Shown here piece after piece: positions 17,819 to 26,843 of a DNA stretch of 64,000 nt; within the stretch, counting starts at the first letter, position 1, and each line of letters begins with the position of its first letter. Made by a program: the position numbers and the translations under genes. A model generated the notes under the pieces. It did no database searches, had not been told where the DNA came from, and worked only from the letters and a program-made list of their open reading frames with translations. The stretch comes from Planotetraspora phitsanulokensis (GTDB lineage Bacteria; Actinomycetota; Actinomycetes; Streptosporangiales; Streptosporangiaceae), in the NCBI RefSeq assembly GCF_016863295.1, contig NZ_BOOP01000025.1, forward strand, positions 1-64,000, read 5' to 3'.

Positions 17819-18714
17819 CCGAGGCGGTGGCCGGTGTGGACGTCGGGGGCACCAAGACGCGGATGCGTCTGGTGGACGTGCGGACCGGCGAGGTCCTCGC
17901 CGACCGGACGGTGCCCAGCTCCGGCTGGCAGACCGCCTCGCTTCCCCAGGCGGCGGCATGGCTGGCGGAGCGCCTCCAGCCGCTGCTCGGCTCGGGCCAC
18001 GCCGTACGGCACGTCGCCGTGGGCGCGCACGGCTGTGAGACTCCCGGCCACTGCGACCACCTGGCCCGCGAGCTCGGCCAGGTGCTCGGGGTGGCCTCCA
18101 CCGTCGTCAACGACGCCGAGTTGCTCGTTCCGGCGGCCGGCCTGGCCGGCGGCGTCGGCGTCGTCTCCGGCACCGGAGCCATCGCCGTGGGCAGGCACCG
18201 CGACACGGGGGCGTACCTGTCCGCCGGCGGATGGGGATGGGTGCTGGGTGACGAGGGATCGGGCTCCGCGATCGTCCGTGACGCGGCCCGGGCGGTGCTC
18301 TCCCAGGCGGACGCGGGGACTCCCGGCGACGGGCTCGAGGACGCGCTGCTGCGCGCCTTCGGCGTTCCCGGGCTGCCCGAGCTCGCCGCGGTGATGAGCT
18401 GGAACGGGGGCGTCGAAACCTGGGGCGCCCACGTTCCAGCCGTCTTCGCGGCGGCCGAAGCCGGGTCGGAGACGGCCGGCGACGTCATCAGGGCGGGCGG
18501 CCGGTCCCTCGCCCGTCTCGTGGGGCAGCTGGCCAGGCGAGGGGCCGAGGTCGGCGCGGTGGTCGTCGCGGGCGGCGTCATCACCGGCCAGCCCCGTCTC
18601 CTGGCGGCGTTCGAGGCCGAGCTGGCATCCCTGCTCCCTGGGGTCACCACCACTCTGCTCCAGGCTCCGCCTGTCGAGGGAGCCGTCGAGCTGGCCCGCC
18701 GTACCAGGAACTGA
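17815..18714 (+). CDS. BadF/BadG/BcrA-type ATPase, N-acetylglucosamine kinase-like
   Basis: The product is 299 residues. The ASKHA fold starts with the phosphate-1 loop GVDVGGTKTR (7-16). VVSGTGAIAVGR (about 118-129) and WGWVLGDEGSG (about 141-151) are the nucleotide and sugar loops that distinguish eukaryote-like N-acetylglucosamine kinases within the BadF family. It should phosphorylate GlcNAc or a related amino sugar at O6 using ATP in the cytoplasm, feeding the coupled SIS protein. The product could also be the signal sensed by the HutC-type regulator. A glucosamine or muramic-acid-type substrate is possible. Confidence 0.88.
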   Translation: MTEAVAGVDVGGTKTRMRLVDVRTGEVLADRTVPSSGWQTASLPQAAAWLAERLQPLLGSGHAVRHVAVGAHGCETPGHCDHLARELGQVLGVASTVVNDAELLVPAAGLAGGVGVVSGTGAIAVGRHRDTGAYLSAGGWGWVLGDEGSGSAIVRDAARAVLSQADAGTPGDGLEDALLRAFGVPGLPELAAVMSWNGGVETWGAHVPAVFAAAEAGSETAGDVIRAGGRSLARLVGQLARRGAEVGAVVVAGGVITGQPRLLAAFEAELASLLPGVTTTLLQAPPVEGAVELARRTRN

Positions 18715-18741
18715 GCCCGGACCGAAGTCGAAGAGGAGATC

Positions 18742-19659
18742 ATGCGGATTTCAGAGGTCGTCGCCCCCGGCAGGTCGCAGGTCGTCGAGGCCCCGGACAC
18801 GCCACCCGGACCTGGGCAGGTCAGGGTGCGCACCCTCGCCTCGGGAATCTGCGTCTCCGAGCTGCCCGCGTGGGCCGAGCACGACGGCGCCGAGCCGCGC
18901 CGGCTCGGTCACGAGCTGAGCGGCGAGATCGTGGAGCTCGGCCACGGCGTCCACGGGTGGTCCCGAGGGGATCGCGTCACCGGCTTCGCGTTCCCGGCGT
19001 TCGCCGACGCCGTGAACGTCCCGGCCAGGGAACTGCTCCCCGTCCCGTCGAACGTGCCGAGCCGGGCGGCGCTCGGAGAGCCGCTGGCCTGCGTCGTCGA
19101 GGCCCTGTCGAGGTGTGGCCTGAGGTCCGGGCAACGTGTCGCCGTCGTGGGGCTCGGGTTCATGGGGCTGACCGCCCTGCAGGTCGCCGCCGACCGTGCT
19201 CCCGCGCGTCTCGCCGGCGTCGACCCGGTGCCGTACGCGCGCGATCTCGCGTCCGAACTCGGGGCCGGCGAGGTGCACGCTCCCGAGGAGGCCACCGGGA
19301 GTCTCGCCGGGGCGTTCGACGTGGTCGTCGAGTTCTCCGGCCGGGCTGCCGGGCTCAAGCTCGCGGGCGATCTCGTGACGACGCACGGCACGCTGTGCGT
19401 CGCCGGCTACCACCACGACGGCCCCCGCGATCTGGACATCGAGCTCTGGTATCGCGGGGTGACCATCGTCAACGGCTTCACCGGCCAGCGATGGCGCCTC
19501 ATGGCGGCCCTGGCCGACGGGCTGCGGATGATGGCGGACCGGCGTCTCACCCTCGAGCCGCTCGTCACCCACAGCGTCTCGCTGGACGACGTGGACACCG
19601 GCTTCGGCTACTTCGGCCACCGCCCCGCAGGCTTCGTCAAGTGCGTCGTCGAGCTGTAG
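18742..19659 (+). CDS. Medium-chain dehydrogenase (zinc-type alcohol dehydrogenase family)
   Basis: The product is 305 residues, short for the family. The GroES-like half has SGICVSELPAW (a cysteine in the catalytic-zinc position) and RRLGHELSGEIVELG with the usual His-Glu pair; the four-cysteine structural-zinc lobe is missing. The Rossmann half carries VAVVGLGFMGLTALQ (GLGFMG loop) and ends strand 2 with Asp (AGVDPVPYAR), favouring NAD. It probably oxidises a sugar or polyol hydroxyl. It is the last gene of the plus-strand cluster, 27 bases after the kinase, with an AGGAG ribosome site. Confidence 0.88.
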   Translation: MRISEVVAPGRSQVVEAPDTPPGPGQVRVRTLASGICVSELPAWAEHDGAEPRRLGHELSGEIVELGHGVHGWSRGDRVTGFAFPAFADAVNVPARELLPVPSNVPSRAALGEPLACVVEALSRCGLRSGQRVAVVGLGFMGLTALQVAADRAPARLAGVDPVPYARDLASELGAGEVHAPEEATGSLAGAFDVVVEFSGRAAGLKLAGDLVTTHGTLCVAGYHHDGPRDLDIELWYRGVTIVNGFTGQRWRLMAALADGLRMMADRRLTLEPLVTHSVSLDDVDTGFGYFGHRPAGFVKCVVEL

Positions 19660-19701
19660 CAGGACGGTTTGACCCTCCCGCGGGATTTCAGGGCTTCGCG
19701 A

Positions 19702-20103
19702 TCACCATCGTCCGTACGAGCCGATGACGGGGACGAGCGGAGCGCCGAGAAAGAAGAGCGCACGTGCCATGGCCCTGGTGAGGGTCGGTGCCTGGCCGGT
19801 GGAGAGCGATACGACCTTGATCTTCAGCACTCGCTTGCCGATCGTCTGTCCCCAGCGTGCGTGCGCCAGGCCGAGGTACAGGACGCCGATGATGATCTGG
19901 GCCGCGCCAAGGGCCCAGACCGTGGGATTGCTGCCCCAGGGATTCTCGATCGAGGAGTCGTCGGGGAGAGATGACGAGACCGGGATGAAGGCCGCGGCGA
20001 TGGACGTGAGCAGTGCGAGGACGACCGTGTCGATGATGCCGGCCGTGAGCCGGCGAAGCGGACGTGCGGTATGACGGACGAGTTGGGAGGGGGGCTCGAT
20101 CAC
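19702..20103 (-). CDS. RDD-family membrane protein, shortened at the C-terminus
   Basis: The product is 133 residues from GTG 20103. An upstream ATG at 20256 would run through the opposite-strand gene and is less likely. The RDD signature is present: ARPLRRLTAGIIDTVVLALL opens the first membrane helix, and GQTIGKRVLKIKVVSLSTGQ follows the second, with about three hydrophobic segments in all. Most RDD proteins continue with a final D..W..R..LHD motif after the last helix. Here the frame stops at GSYGRW, so the C-terminus is missing and no other frame restores it. Function of the family is poorly known (proposed transport or ion exchange). Confidence 0.6.
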   Translation of the reverse strand: MIEPPSQLVRHTARPLRRLTAGIIDTVVLALLTSIAAAFIPVSSSLPDDSSIENPWGSNPTVWALGAAQIIIGVLYLGLAHARWGQTIGKRVLKIKVVSLSTGQAPTLTRAMARALFFLGAPLVPVIGSYGRW

Positions 20104-20232
20104 GCCGGAAAGTGTGCCGTATCCGACTGACACCGGGAATCCGCGTAGCGAGCGGTTATGGAGGATCGGCGACGGTTGCGGCGGCAGCCCGAGTACTGGC
20201 ACGGTGATCAGTGGTCCTGGCAGGCTTCCGTC

Positions 20233-20562
20233 ATGACTGAACTGGTTCGCCGCCATGACCTCCCGTTCGAGAGTGGGACGTTCCCTGCCGGCCTGGGAGC
20301 GGTGGTCAATCGTCGGGTGGCGAGTGGTCAGGTCCCGGCTCTCGTTGTGGTGCACGACGATGAGGACGACTGGCTGGTCGGCGATGGCGAGACGGACGGC
20401 GAAGACGACAACCTGGTGGTCCTGCACATCAGCCACCTGGTCGCCCGAGACCCCAGCCTGAGCGAGACGGCCACGCTGCCTGCCGGGTATGCCGCGTGGC
20501 GATCGTCTGTGTCCGCCCCGTGGACCGTTGAGCCATGGGTGTACCCGGATGACGACGAGTAG
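20233..20562 (+). CDS. Small acidic protein of unknown function
   Basis: The product is 109 residues from ATG 20233. It is rich in Asp/Glu (HDDEDDWLVGDGETDGEDD) and ends WVYPDDDE. The pattern VVNRRVASGQVPALVVVHDDEDDWLVGDG..DNLVVLHISHLVARDPSL..LPAGYAAWR resembles short actinobacterial proteins of the DUF2185/immunity-like kind, but I do not assign a family. There are no membrane segments or export signal. It is divergent from the RDD gene and is closed by a strong hairpin terminator. Confidence 0.65.
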   Translation: MTELVRRHDLPFESGTFPAGLGAVVNRRVASGQVPALVVVHDDEDDWLVGDGETDGEDDNLVVLHISHLVARDPSLSETATLPAGYAAWRSSVSAPWTVEPWVYPDDDE

Positions 20563-20618
20563 CTCATCCAGTGGATGCGAGCTGCGGGCCGGAAGGTTGG
20601 TGACGCCGGCATGGTGTG

Positions 20619-20659
20619 GCCTTGTCTCCGGCCGTCGGTCTGACGGCCGGAGACAAGGC
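20619..20659. terminator. Bidirectional hairpin terminator
   Basis: A perfect 18-bp inverted repeat, GCCTTGTCTCCGGCCGTC (20619-20636) with its complement at 20642-20659 and a five-base loop, lies between the convergent small-protein gene and the DUF6351-like gene. Confidence 0.8.
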
Positions 20660-20687
20660 GATATTCACCCCGTCGCCGGGCAGCGGC

Positions 20688-23078
20688 TTACGGGCGGCCC
20701 ACTGGCGGCTTGGTGTAGTCGCACACGCCTGCCGGGAAGATCTGCTTCAGCCTGGCCCTCTGCGTCGAGTCGGGTCGCCACGAACCGTAGTCGCCCCTCG
20801 CCACAGCCTTGTCGACCGGCTGGAGCCGGCACTTGTACATGTCCTCGTCGAAGGGTCCACCGGCGACGATGCGCGACGTGGAGTGGATCGGGAACAGCTC
20901 GGTGCACGCCCCGTCCGGCTTGTGGTCGAGGATTCCGTCCCAGACGTTCCGCCCGGAGGCGATGAGCCGGCCATCGGTGGCGAAGCATCGATCGGTGGCC
21001 TCCGACGGCTTGTTCTGACCGACGGTACGCTCCGGGTGCTCCCGGATGTTCTCCATCCACGTGTCGATGGCCTTGAACGCCTCGGGGAGCTGGCTCGACT
21101 GGGCGCCGCCCGGCCGCGCGTCCGTGAACCAGATGGCCTGGTTGTCCGCGTTTCCATGTGCCTCGATGATGCGTTCCCGGCTGGCGAAGGACTGGCGGCT
21201 GTTGTGCATGTTGAGCTCGTCCTCGAGGTAATGCCGCCAGTCGATGATCGGGATGTCGATCCGGCCGCGGAAGACGAGACCGGACCGGTAGGCCGCCTCG
21301 ATCGCACCGACGTCGCCCTCGGTGCGCGGCGCCGGTGTCGCGCCGCCGTCCGGGCTCAAGGTCATGTTGCGCGAGCTCCACGGGTCGAAAGTGCCGCCGG
21401 GCACGAACGGCGCCCCCTCCTGCACCATGTCCTCCGGGTCCTTCCACCCGCCGACGGTGGCGTTGAGGTGCAGGAACTCCTCGGGCGTGAGCGCGCCGTC
21501 ACGGAGCGCCTGGAGGCCGTACTGGACGCCGACGTTGTCGAAGGTCCGTCGTGCGAAGCCGTCCGGCTTCACCCCGTAGATATTGCGCAGATCATCGAAG
21601 TGGGTCCATTTGACGGTGTCCATGACGCCCTTCGGCTCCATCAGATTCTGATTGGAGCCGGCCGACCCGTAGTGCGGGTTGAGAGTCAACGGACTGAGCC
21701 CCCGCCAGCCGTTGATGCACTCGCTGGAGCCGGGCTTTCCCGTGTAAGGGTTGCGGACGGTGCTGCTCGAGTTCAGGCCTTCGAGTAGTTGGCGGTTGTC
21801 CCAGTTCTGCCACTTGGGGTTGGCCGCGTCGGTGACGTCCATGAAGTACTCGAGCAACTCGCAGTCGCCGACGTGGATGCCCTGCGTGACCATGTCCGGA
21901 TAGGCGTACACGGGGATGGCCGCGTCGATGAGGCCGGGATGGTTCTGCCCGTACACGTACTGCTGAAGACCGCCGCCGGAGGCGCCGACGCCGACGGTGT
22001 ACAGCGGCTTGCCGTACTCCTCGATGAACCGCTCTTTCACCATGAGGGCGGTCTCGCCGCCGACTTGGAGGTTGTAGTGGTTCCCGGTGTCGTTGCCCGT
22101 GGAGTAGGCGACCGCGTATCCGGCGGCCAGCCCCTCTTCGGCGTTGAACATGCCATCGATCGTGGTGCCGAGGTCTCCCTGGGTGTGCCCGATCCCGACG
22201 CCGCCCGAGCTGAAGCTGTAGATCAGGCGTTTGTTCCAGACGGAGTCGGCGGCGTGGCCCCCGTCCACCTGCAGGGGGCTCAGCATCGCGATGCTGTAGA
22301 TGAACCGGTTGATGGTGCCGCGCTCCCAGCGGACGACGAAGTCGACGTCGCGTCCGTCCGACGTCGTGGTGGTGGCGAGGTCGGACGGCCGGCTGCCGTC
22401 GGCCGGCAGCGGCTTCCAGCCGCCGCTCGTGGTCCGGTACACGAGGTCGACGCGCGGCTTGACGCTGCAGTCGCGGCTCCACCCGACGATCTGGTCGGTC
22501 TTCTGCCCGTTCGCGTCGAGCGCGAAGACCGGCAGGCCCACGTGATCGTGGTTGTCGACCAACGGCTGCCCGAGGCCCGACTGCTCGGTCTTGCAGACGA
22601 ACGGCTCCTGCTGGGGGCCGGAGAAGATCGGCCCGGTGATGCTGTGGTTGGTCAGCGTGAGCCGTGCGTCACGGTGGTGGTCACCGACCGTCTCCGCCGT
22701 GAGGACGTTGACGCCGGCGCGCATCCCGTCGACGAGGCCGACGAGCGTCCGCCGCTGCTCGCCCGCGGAGAACTCGCGCGTGACCTCCGCGCCGTTCAGG
22801 CGGATCTTGACGCGCTGGGGGGAGACGTCGTCCGGGACCTGGACCTGCACTCGTGCGTCCCCGCCCGACACCTGGTCGGGGCGGCTGGACACCACCGTGA
22901 TCTGCAGATCGTGCTTTCCGCCGTTCGCCTTGTCATGTGACTCGTCATGCGACCGGCCGGGGGACGGGCCGTCGGGCGCGGACGCGACCGCGGGGCCGGC
23001 CGCGGTGAGGAGGGTGGCCATGGACAGTGACGCGATGACGGCGAGGCGCAGGCGCCGCCCGCCGGAAGGGGACCGCAT
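20688..23078 (-). CDS. Large secreted alpha/beta-hydrolase-like protein (DUF6351-like)
   Basis: The product is 796 residues. A signal peptide (MRSPSGGRRLRLAVIASLSM to AGPAVASA) is followed by a His/Asp-rich linker, an Ig-like N-terminal domain (about 55-145, DLQITVVSSRPDQVSGGDARVQV) and a large catalytic-looking domain. The segment YTVGVGASGGGLQQYVYGQNHPGLIDAAIP is a nucleophile elbow of the alpha/beta-hydrolase type with Ser in GASGGG. Its overall layout matches the DUF6351 family as I recall it; no substrate is established. The gene follows the other secreted hydrolase by 44 bases, suggesting co-transcription. Confidence 0.78.
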   Translation of the reverse strand: MRSPSGGRRLRLAVIASLSMATLLTAAGPAVASAPDGPSPGRSHDESHDKANGGKHDLQITVVSSRPDQVSGGDARVQVQVPDDVSPQRVKIRLNGAEVTREFSAGEQRRTLVGLVDGMRAGVNVLTAETVGDHHRDARLTLTNHSITGPIFSGPQQEPFVCKTEQSGLGQPLVDNHDHVGLPVFALDANGQKTDQIVGWSRDCSVKPRVDLVYRTTSGGWKPLPADGSRPSDLATTTTSDGRDVDFVVRWERGTINRFIYSIAMLSPLQVDGGHAADSVWNKRLIYSFSSGGVGIGHTQGDLGTTIDGMFNAEEGLAAGYAVAYSTGNDTGNHYNLQVGGETALMVKERFIEEYGKPLYTVGVGASGGGLQQYVYGQNHPGLIDAAIPVYAYPDMVTQGIHVGDCELLEYFMDVTDAANPKWQNWDNRQLLEGLNSSSTVRNPYTGKPGSSECINGWRGLSPLTLNPHYGSAGSNQNLMEPKGVMDTVKWTHFDDLRNIYGVKPDGFARRTFDNVGVQYGLQALRDGALTPEEFLHLNATVGGWKDPEDMVQEGAPFVPGGTFDPWSSRNMTLSPDGGATPAPRTEGDVGAIEAAYRSGLVFRGRIDIPIIDWRHYLEDELNMHNSRQSFASRERIIEAHGNADNQAIWFTDARPGGAQSSQLPEAFKAIDTWMENIREHPERTVGQNKPSEATDRCFATDGRLIASGRNVWDGILDHKPDGACTELFPIHSTSRIVAGGPFDEDMYKCRLQPVDKAVARGDYGSWRPDSTQRARLKQIFPAGVCDYTKPPVGRP

Positions 23079-23122
23079 GGTGCACTCCTAGGGGGTCTCG
23101 GGGCTTGCGGACACGAGGCGGA

Positions 23123-25282
23123 TCACGGCCCGGTCCAGCGGTCGAGGTAGCAGGGGTGGTCTCCGCAGGTGTCGACGACCACGCCGTCGAGGAGGAAGGT
23201 CGCCAGTTGCTCCTGCCCGGCCGTGGTCTCGGTGGCGTCCGGCCCGTGCGGGTCCACGCCCTCGCTGTTGGGTACGTTCGCGATGGGCGGCGGCGGTGTC
23301 CCTTCGACCTCACCGTCGACGGTGCGCAGCGGCCCGATGTCCCAGAGCGTGATGGTCGCCGGCCCGCGGTACGGCGAGCGCTCCATCCGGGGAACCCCCC
23401 AGAACGGCGTCTTCTCCTGCGAACGGCCGGGGTCGAGGATCGGCGTGCGGATGTGGGCGCCGATGGTGCGCGCCTCGACCGCCGCGGACCAGGTGGACAC
23501 CTGGTGATCACCGTAGGACGCGAGCAGGAGCACCTTGTGGGCGGGCGTGTTCGGGTAGGTGTCGGTCGTCATGTGGTGGGCGTAGCCGCCGGCCTCCGAC
23601 CGGTCCCACAACATCTGCAGCAGCCCGAAGATGATCTGCTGGTCGAGCTTGTCGGGATAGTTCTGGTCGAAGATCGCCTGGAATGGCGCGAAGTCGACGC
23701 TGCGGTTGAGCAGCAGGCTGTAGTTCATGCCGGGAACGCCGAGCACGCCACGGGTGAAGTCGGGCGCCACCGCGGTGAGGGCGCCGCCCATGATGCCGCC
23801 CTGGCTGCCGCCCATGTAGAGCAGTTCGCGGGTGTCGATGACCGATTCGGTCCGGCCGTGCGTGTCGAACCGGAAGGCCGGGTCCGCCGCGAAGCCGTCC
23901 GGGTGGATCATCGCCCGGCCCAGATAGAGGAAGTCGAGCATTCCCTGCTGCCCGCGGTCGGCGGCGGTCGGGAACTTCGAGATGTCGCGGTAGGCGTCGG
24001 CGGCGGTCGCACGGTCGTCTCGCGCGAGGCCGATCCAGTCGGTCGCGCAGAACATGATGCCGTGGTCGTCGCCGATCGTGTACAGCTTGCCGGAGTCGAC
24101 CTCGTCGGCGCTGCCGAGCAGGCCGTGGCCGTACAGCGACGGGTGCACTTTGCGGATGTGCCCGCCTGAGACGGCCGAGCGGGGAATGTTGCAGATGAAG
24201 TTCGCGGCCCGCTCGTTGCCGGGGATCTGGCTCGGCAGGGAGGAGCCGTTCGAGTAGTGGAACGTCGCCCCGGACGGGCAGCCGCTCTCGTCGAGGTAAC
24301 ACGGCACGAAGACGCGGCCCGCGACGCGGCGTGCGATCTGGTCGTTCTCACCCGTCTGGCAACCGTCGGCGCCGCACGCGCTGAAGTCCCGCACCGAGTC
24401 GACGGCGAACCGCGGAGAGCGTCCCTTGACGTGCTTGTCGTCCAGGTCGGTGTCGCCGAGTTGCCGGAAGGCGTCATCGCGGATGTGCAGCATCCGCTCG
24501 GACAGACCGCGCTCACTGGCGACCGTGAAGTCCCAGGCGAGGTAGAGGCTGTGCCTTCTCACCCCGGCCTTCTCGAGCGTCGCGAAGATCTTCTTCATCT
24601 GCGCCAGACGCCCCGGGTCGGTCTTCCCGGCGCCGTGCCCGGAATCGACGTACGCCGCGAAGGCGGGGCCGGGCGGGATGAGACGACCTGAACCCTCGCG
24701 CATCGAGCGGAGCGCGACGATGTAGCGCGTCCCCTCCGCGAGGTTCGCGGCCGGGTGGATGATCAAAGCCTGGCGGGCGGGATCGGTCGCGTTGGCGTCG
24801 AGTTCCGCCCAGTACGCCGTGCGCTTGCCGGTGCGGGTGTCGAGCAGCACGATCGGCGCGTCGTCGTCGAGTGAGGCGCCGATGTCGGTGACCGGGGCCG
24901 CCTTGGATTTCGTCAAATCGACCCCGGGCACCCTGGTGAGGATCGGCGTGCCGGGGCTGAACCCGTCGTTTCGATTCCATTCGGTCGGGTCGATCGGAGT
25001 TCCGGCGACGTTCTGCGGCATCATCCCCGGTGAAAAGGCGATCCGCCGGCCGGTTTCCGTGGATCGGTCGGGAACGGTGAAATAGTCGTTGGGAAACGGC
25101 AGCAGGCAGGCGGACGGGTCGATCGGATCGCAACCGGGTTGCGGTCCGCCGTGGTCGGGACCGTGTCCGGCACTGGGACTGGAGGGCGGGGCCGGTGCTC
25201 CTGCAGCCGCGGCGACAGGAGTGCTCACCATCAGGGCGGCCGTGACGGCCAGCGCGCTGAATAAAGCGAACGAGCGATTCAT
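23123..25282 (-). CDS. Large secreted serine hydrolase of unknown substrate
   Basis: The product is 719 residues from ATG 25282, preceded by GAGGA; a longer frame to 25336 lacks a better site. A signal peptide (MNRSFALFSALAVTAALMVS) and Pro/Gly linker lead into PFPNDYFTVPD and GMMPQNVAGTPIDPTEWNRNDGFSPG, a pattern seen in large secreted lipase/esterase-like proteins. LLYMGGSQGGIMGGAL (about 480) is the nucleophile elbow with Ser in GGSQGG, and LLLASYGDHQVS may hold the Asp/His. Several paired cysteines suggest extracellular folding. It lies between the PucR-type regulator (88 bases upstream) and the DUF6351-like gene. Confidence 0.8.
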   Translation of the reverse strand: MNRSFALFSALAVTAALMVSTPVAAAAGAPAPPSSPSAGHGPDHGGPQPGCDPIDPSACLLPFPNDYFTVPDRSTETGRRIAFSPGMMPQNVAGTPIDPTEWNRNDGFSPGTPILTRVPGVDLTKSKAAPVTDIGASLDDDAPIVLLDTRTGKRTAYWAELDANATDPARQALIIHPAANLAEGTRYIVALRSMREGSGRLIPPGPAFAAYVDSGHGAGKTDPGRLAQMKKIFATLEKAGVRRHSLYLAWDFTVASERGLSERMLHIRDDAFRQLGDTDLDDKHVKGRSPRFAVDSVRDFSACGADGCQTGENDQIARRVAGRVFVPCYLDESGCPSGATFHYSNGSSLPSQIPGNERAANFICNIPRSAVSGGHIRKVHPSLYGHGLLGSADEVDSGKLYTIGDDHGIMFCATDWIGLARDDRATAADAYRDISKFPTAADRGQQGMLDFLYLGRAMIHPDGFAADPAFRFDTHGRTESVIDTRELLYMGGSQGGIMGGALTAVAPDFTRGVLGVPGMNYSLLLNRSVDFAPFQAIFDQNYPDKLDQQIIFGLLQMLWDRSEAGGYAHHMTTDTYPNTPAHKVLLLASYGDHQVSTWSAAVEARTIGAHIRTPILDPGRSQEKTPFWGVPRMERSPYRGPATITLWDIGPLRTVDGEVEGTPPPPIANVPNSEGVDPHGPDATETTAGQEQLATFLLDGVVVDTCGDHPCYLDRWTGP

Positions 25283-25369
25283 GCGATTTCCTCGGCTAAA
25301 GCCAGAATCGGCGTCGTGGGATGTTAGCCCGATCACACGTCCGACAACTATTGGCGTTCACCCGAGAGT

Positions 25370-26647
25370 TCAGGACCGTTCGTTGTGATTTCTCCCAAGC
25401 GCCTGCAGGGTCAACGCCGCACCCAGCACGAGGACGCCGCGCCCCGACCCGGCGGAGTAGCCCGTGAGTTCACATATCCGGGTCAGCCGGTAGTCGAGGG
25501 TGTTGGGATGGATGTGCAGCGCGGCCGCCGTGGGCATCCGGTGGAAATCGTTGGCGAACCACGCGGCGAGCGTCTGCACGAGTTCGGGCCCGGATTCCAG
25601 CGGCTGGAGGACATCGGCCAGACGCCTGCCCACCTCCCCGGCGCTCGTCAGCACGTACTCCAACAGGACGTCGTCGAGTGTGTACGTTCCAGGCTCGGCG
25701 TTCAGCCGTACGGCCAGCCGGAGCACGTGGTCGGCCTCCGCCGCCGCCGACGGCACGCCGCCCAGGTCCGCTCCCGTGGCGACCCCCGCCAGCACCGGCG
25801 CATCGGCTGCCTTCGCCATGCGCGCCACCAGGTCCGCGGCACGTGCGTCGCGGTCGTCCGGGTCCGTGCGGGGGAGGAGGACCACGCCGCCGCCGGGTGC
25901 GAGCACGCTCAGCGGCTGCGACTCGTGACCGGAGTCGTCGGACAGGCTCTGCTCCATCCGCCGCAACTTGCGGCGGGCCGCCACGGCGCTCTCCACCTCC
26001 TCGTCGCGCTCGTCGACGGAGGACTCGACCCGAACCGCCAGCACGTGGTACCCGGCGGCCAGCCAGTGGTCGGCGCGCTCGGCCAGCTGGCGTGCGGGCG
26101 TCCCGGCGAGGAGCGCCTCCGCCAGCCGGCGGCGCGCCTCCCGATCCTCGTCGTGGATCGCCTGCCGCTCCTCGAGGTACGCCGCGGCGACCGCGCCGGT
26201 GACAACGTTGTTGAACGTGATCACCATGTGCGCGGCCTCGAACAGGTCCGCACGCTCGTCGGGATGCGCATCGTCGCAGAGCGCCTGCCACCCGATTCGC
26301 GATCCCACGCGGTAGGCCGCCAGAACCGTCTCCAGCGGCACCCGCTCCTCCGCCCGCAGGGCGGCGCTGCGGCGGACGGTCAGCAGTTCTCGCTCGTCCG
26401 GCAGTTCGTCGTGGCTGAGGACCCGGAAGAAGAGCCGCAGGTTGTGTCGGCAGATCTGGAGGACCTCGCCCTCCAACTGCTCTCCCGGCAGGTGGGCGTA
26501 GAGGGGGATCTCCGCCACGAAGGCGTCGACCATCCGGATGGCGAGCAGGTCGAGGCGCGTCGCGACACGCTCGGCGAGAGCGTTCAGTCGACGCATGTCG
26601 ATCCGGCTGCCATTCTCACGGGCCCTTCGATGATCAGGTGAGGTCAT
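25370..26647 (-). CDS. PucR-family transcriptional regulator
   Basis: The product is 425 residues. The C-terminal helix-turn-helix of the PucR/CdaR type is plain: LAAWFANDFHRMPTAAALHIHPNTLDYRLTRICELTG. The N-terminal 160 residues form the all-helical domain common to actinobacterial PucR regulators, and a GGDEF-like middle domain spans about 190-310. Such proteins usually activate adjacent genes in response to a metabolite. It is first in line ahead of two large secreted hydrolases on the same strand, so those are its most likely targets. Confidence 0.88.
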   Translation of the reverse strand: MTSPDHRRARENGSRIDMRRLNALAERVATRLDLLAIRMVDAFVAEIPLYAHLPGEQLEGEVLQICRHNLRLFFRVLSHDELPDERELLTVRRSAALRAEERVPLETVLAAYRVGSRIGWQALCDDAHPDERADLFEAAHMVITFNNVVTGAVAAAYLEERQAIHDEDREARRRLAEALLAGTPARQLAERADHWLAAGYHVLAVRVESSVDERDEEVESAVAARRKLRRMEQSLSDDSGHESQPLSVLAPGGGVVLLPRTDPDDRDARAADLVARMAKAADAPVLAGVATGADLGGVPSAAAEADHVLRLAVRLNAEPGTYTLDDVLLEYVLTSAGEVGRRLADVLQPLESGPELVQTLAAWFANDFHRMPTAAALHIHPNTLDYRLTRICELTGYSAGSGRGVLVLGAALTLQALGRNHNERS

Positions 26648-26843
26648 CGTATTCCCGGCCGAGCCGGCGTGACGATCGTGCCTTGCCTTCCCCGCGTCGG
26701 TACGGTCGCTTGGCCTGGCTGCTCTGTCCGTTGTGAATCCTGATCTTCATGCGGTGACGGAGTCGTTGCGACCGCGGTCCTCGACATGCACGACCACACA
26801 GCGACATCAGCGGTCGACGTCGCGCCCGCTCGCACTCTGTTGT

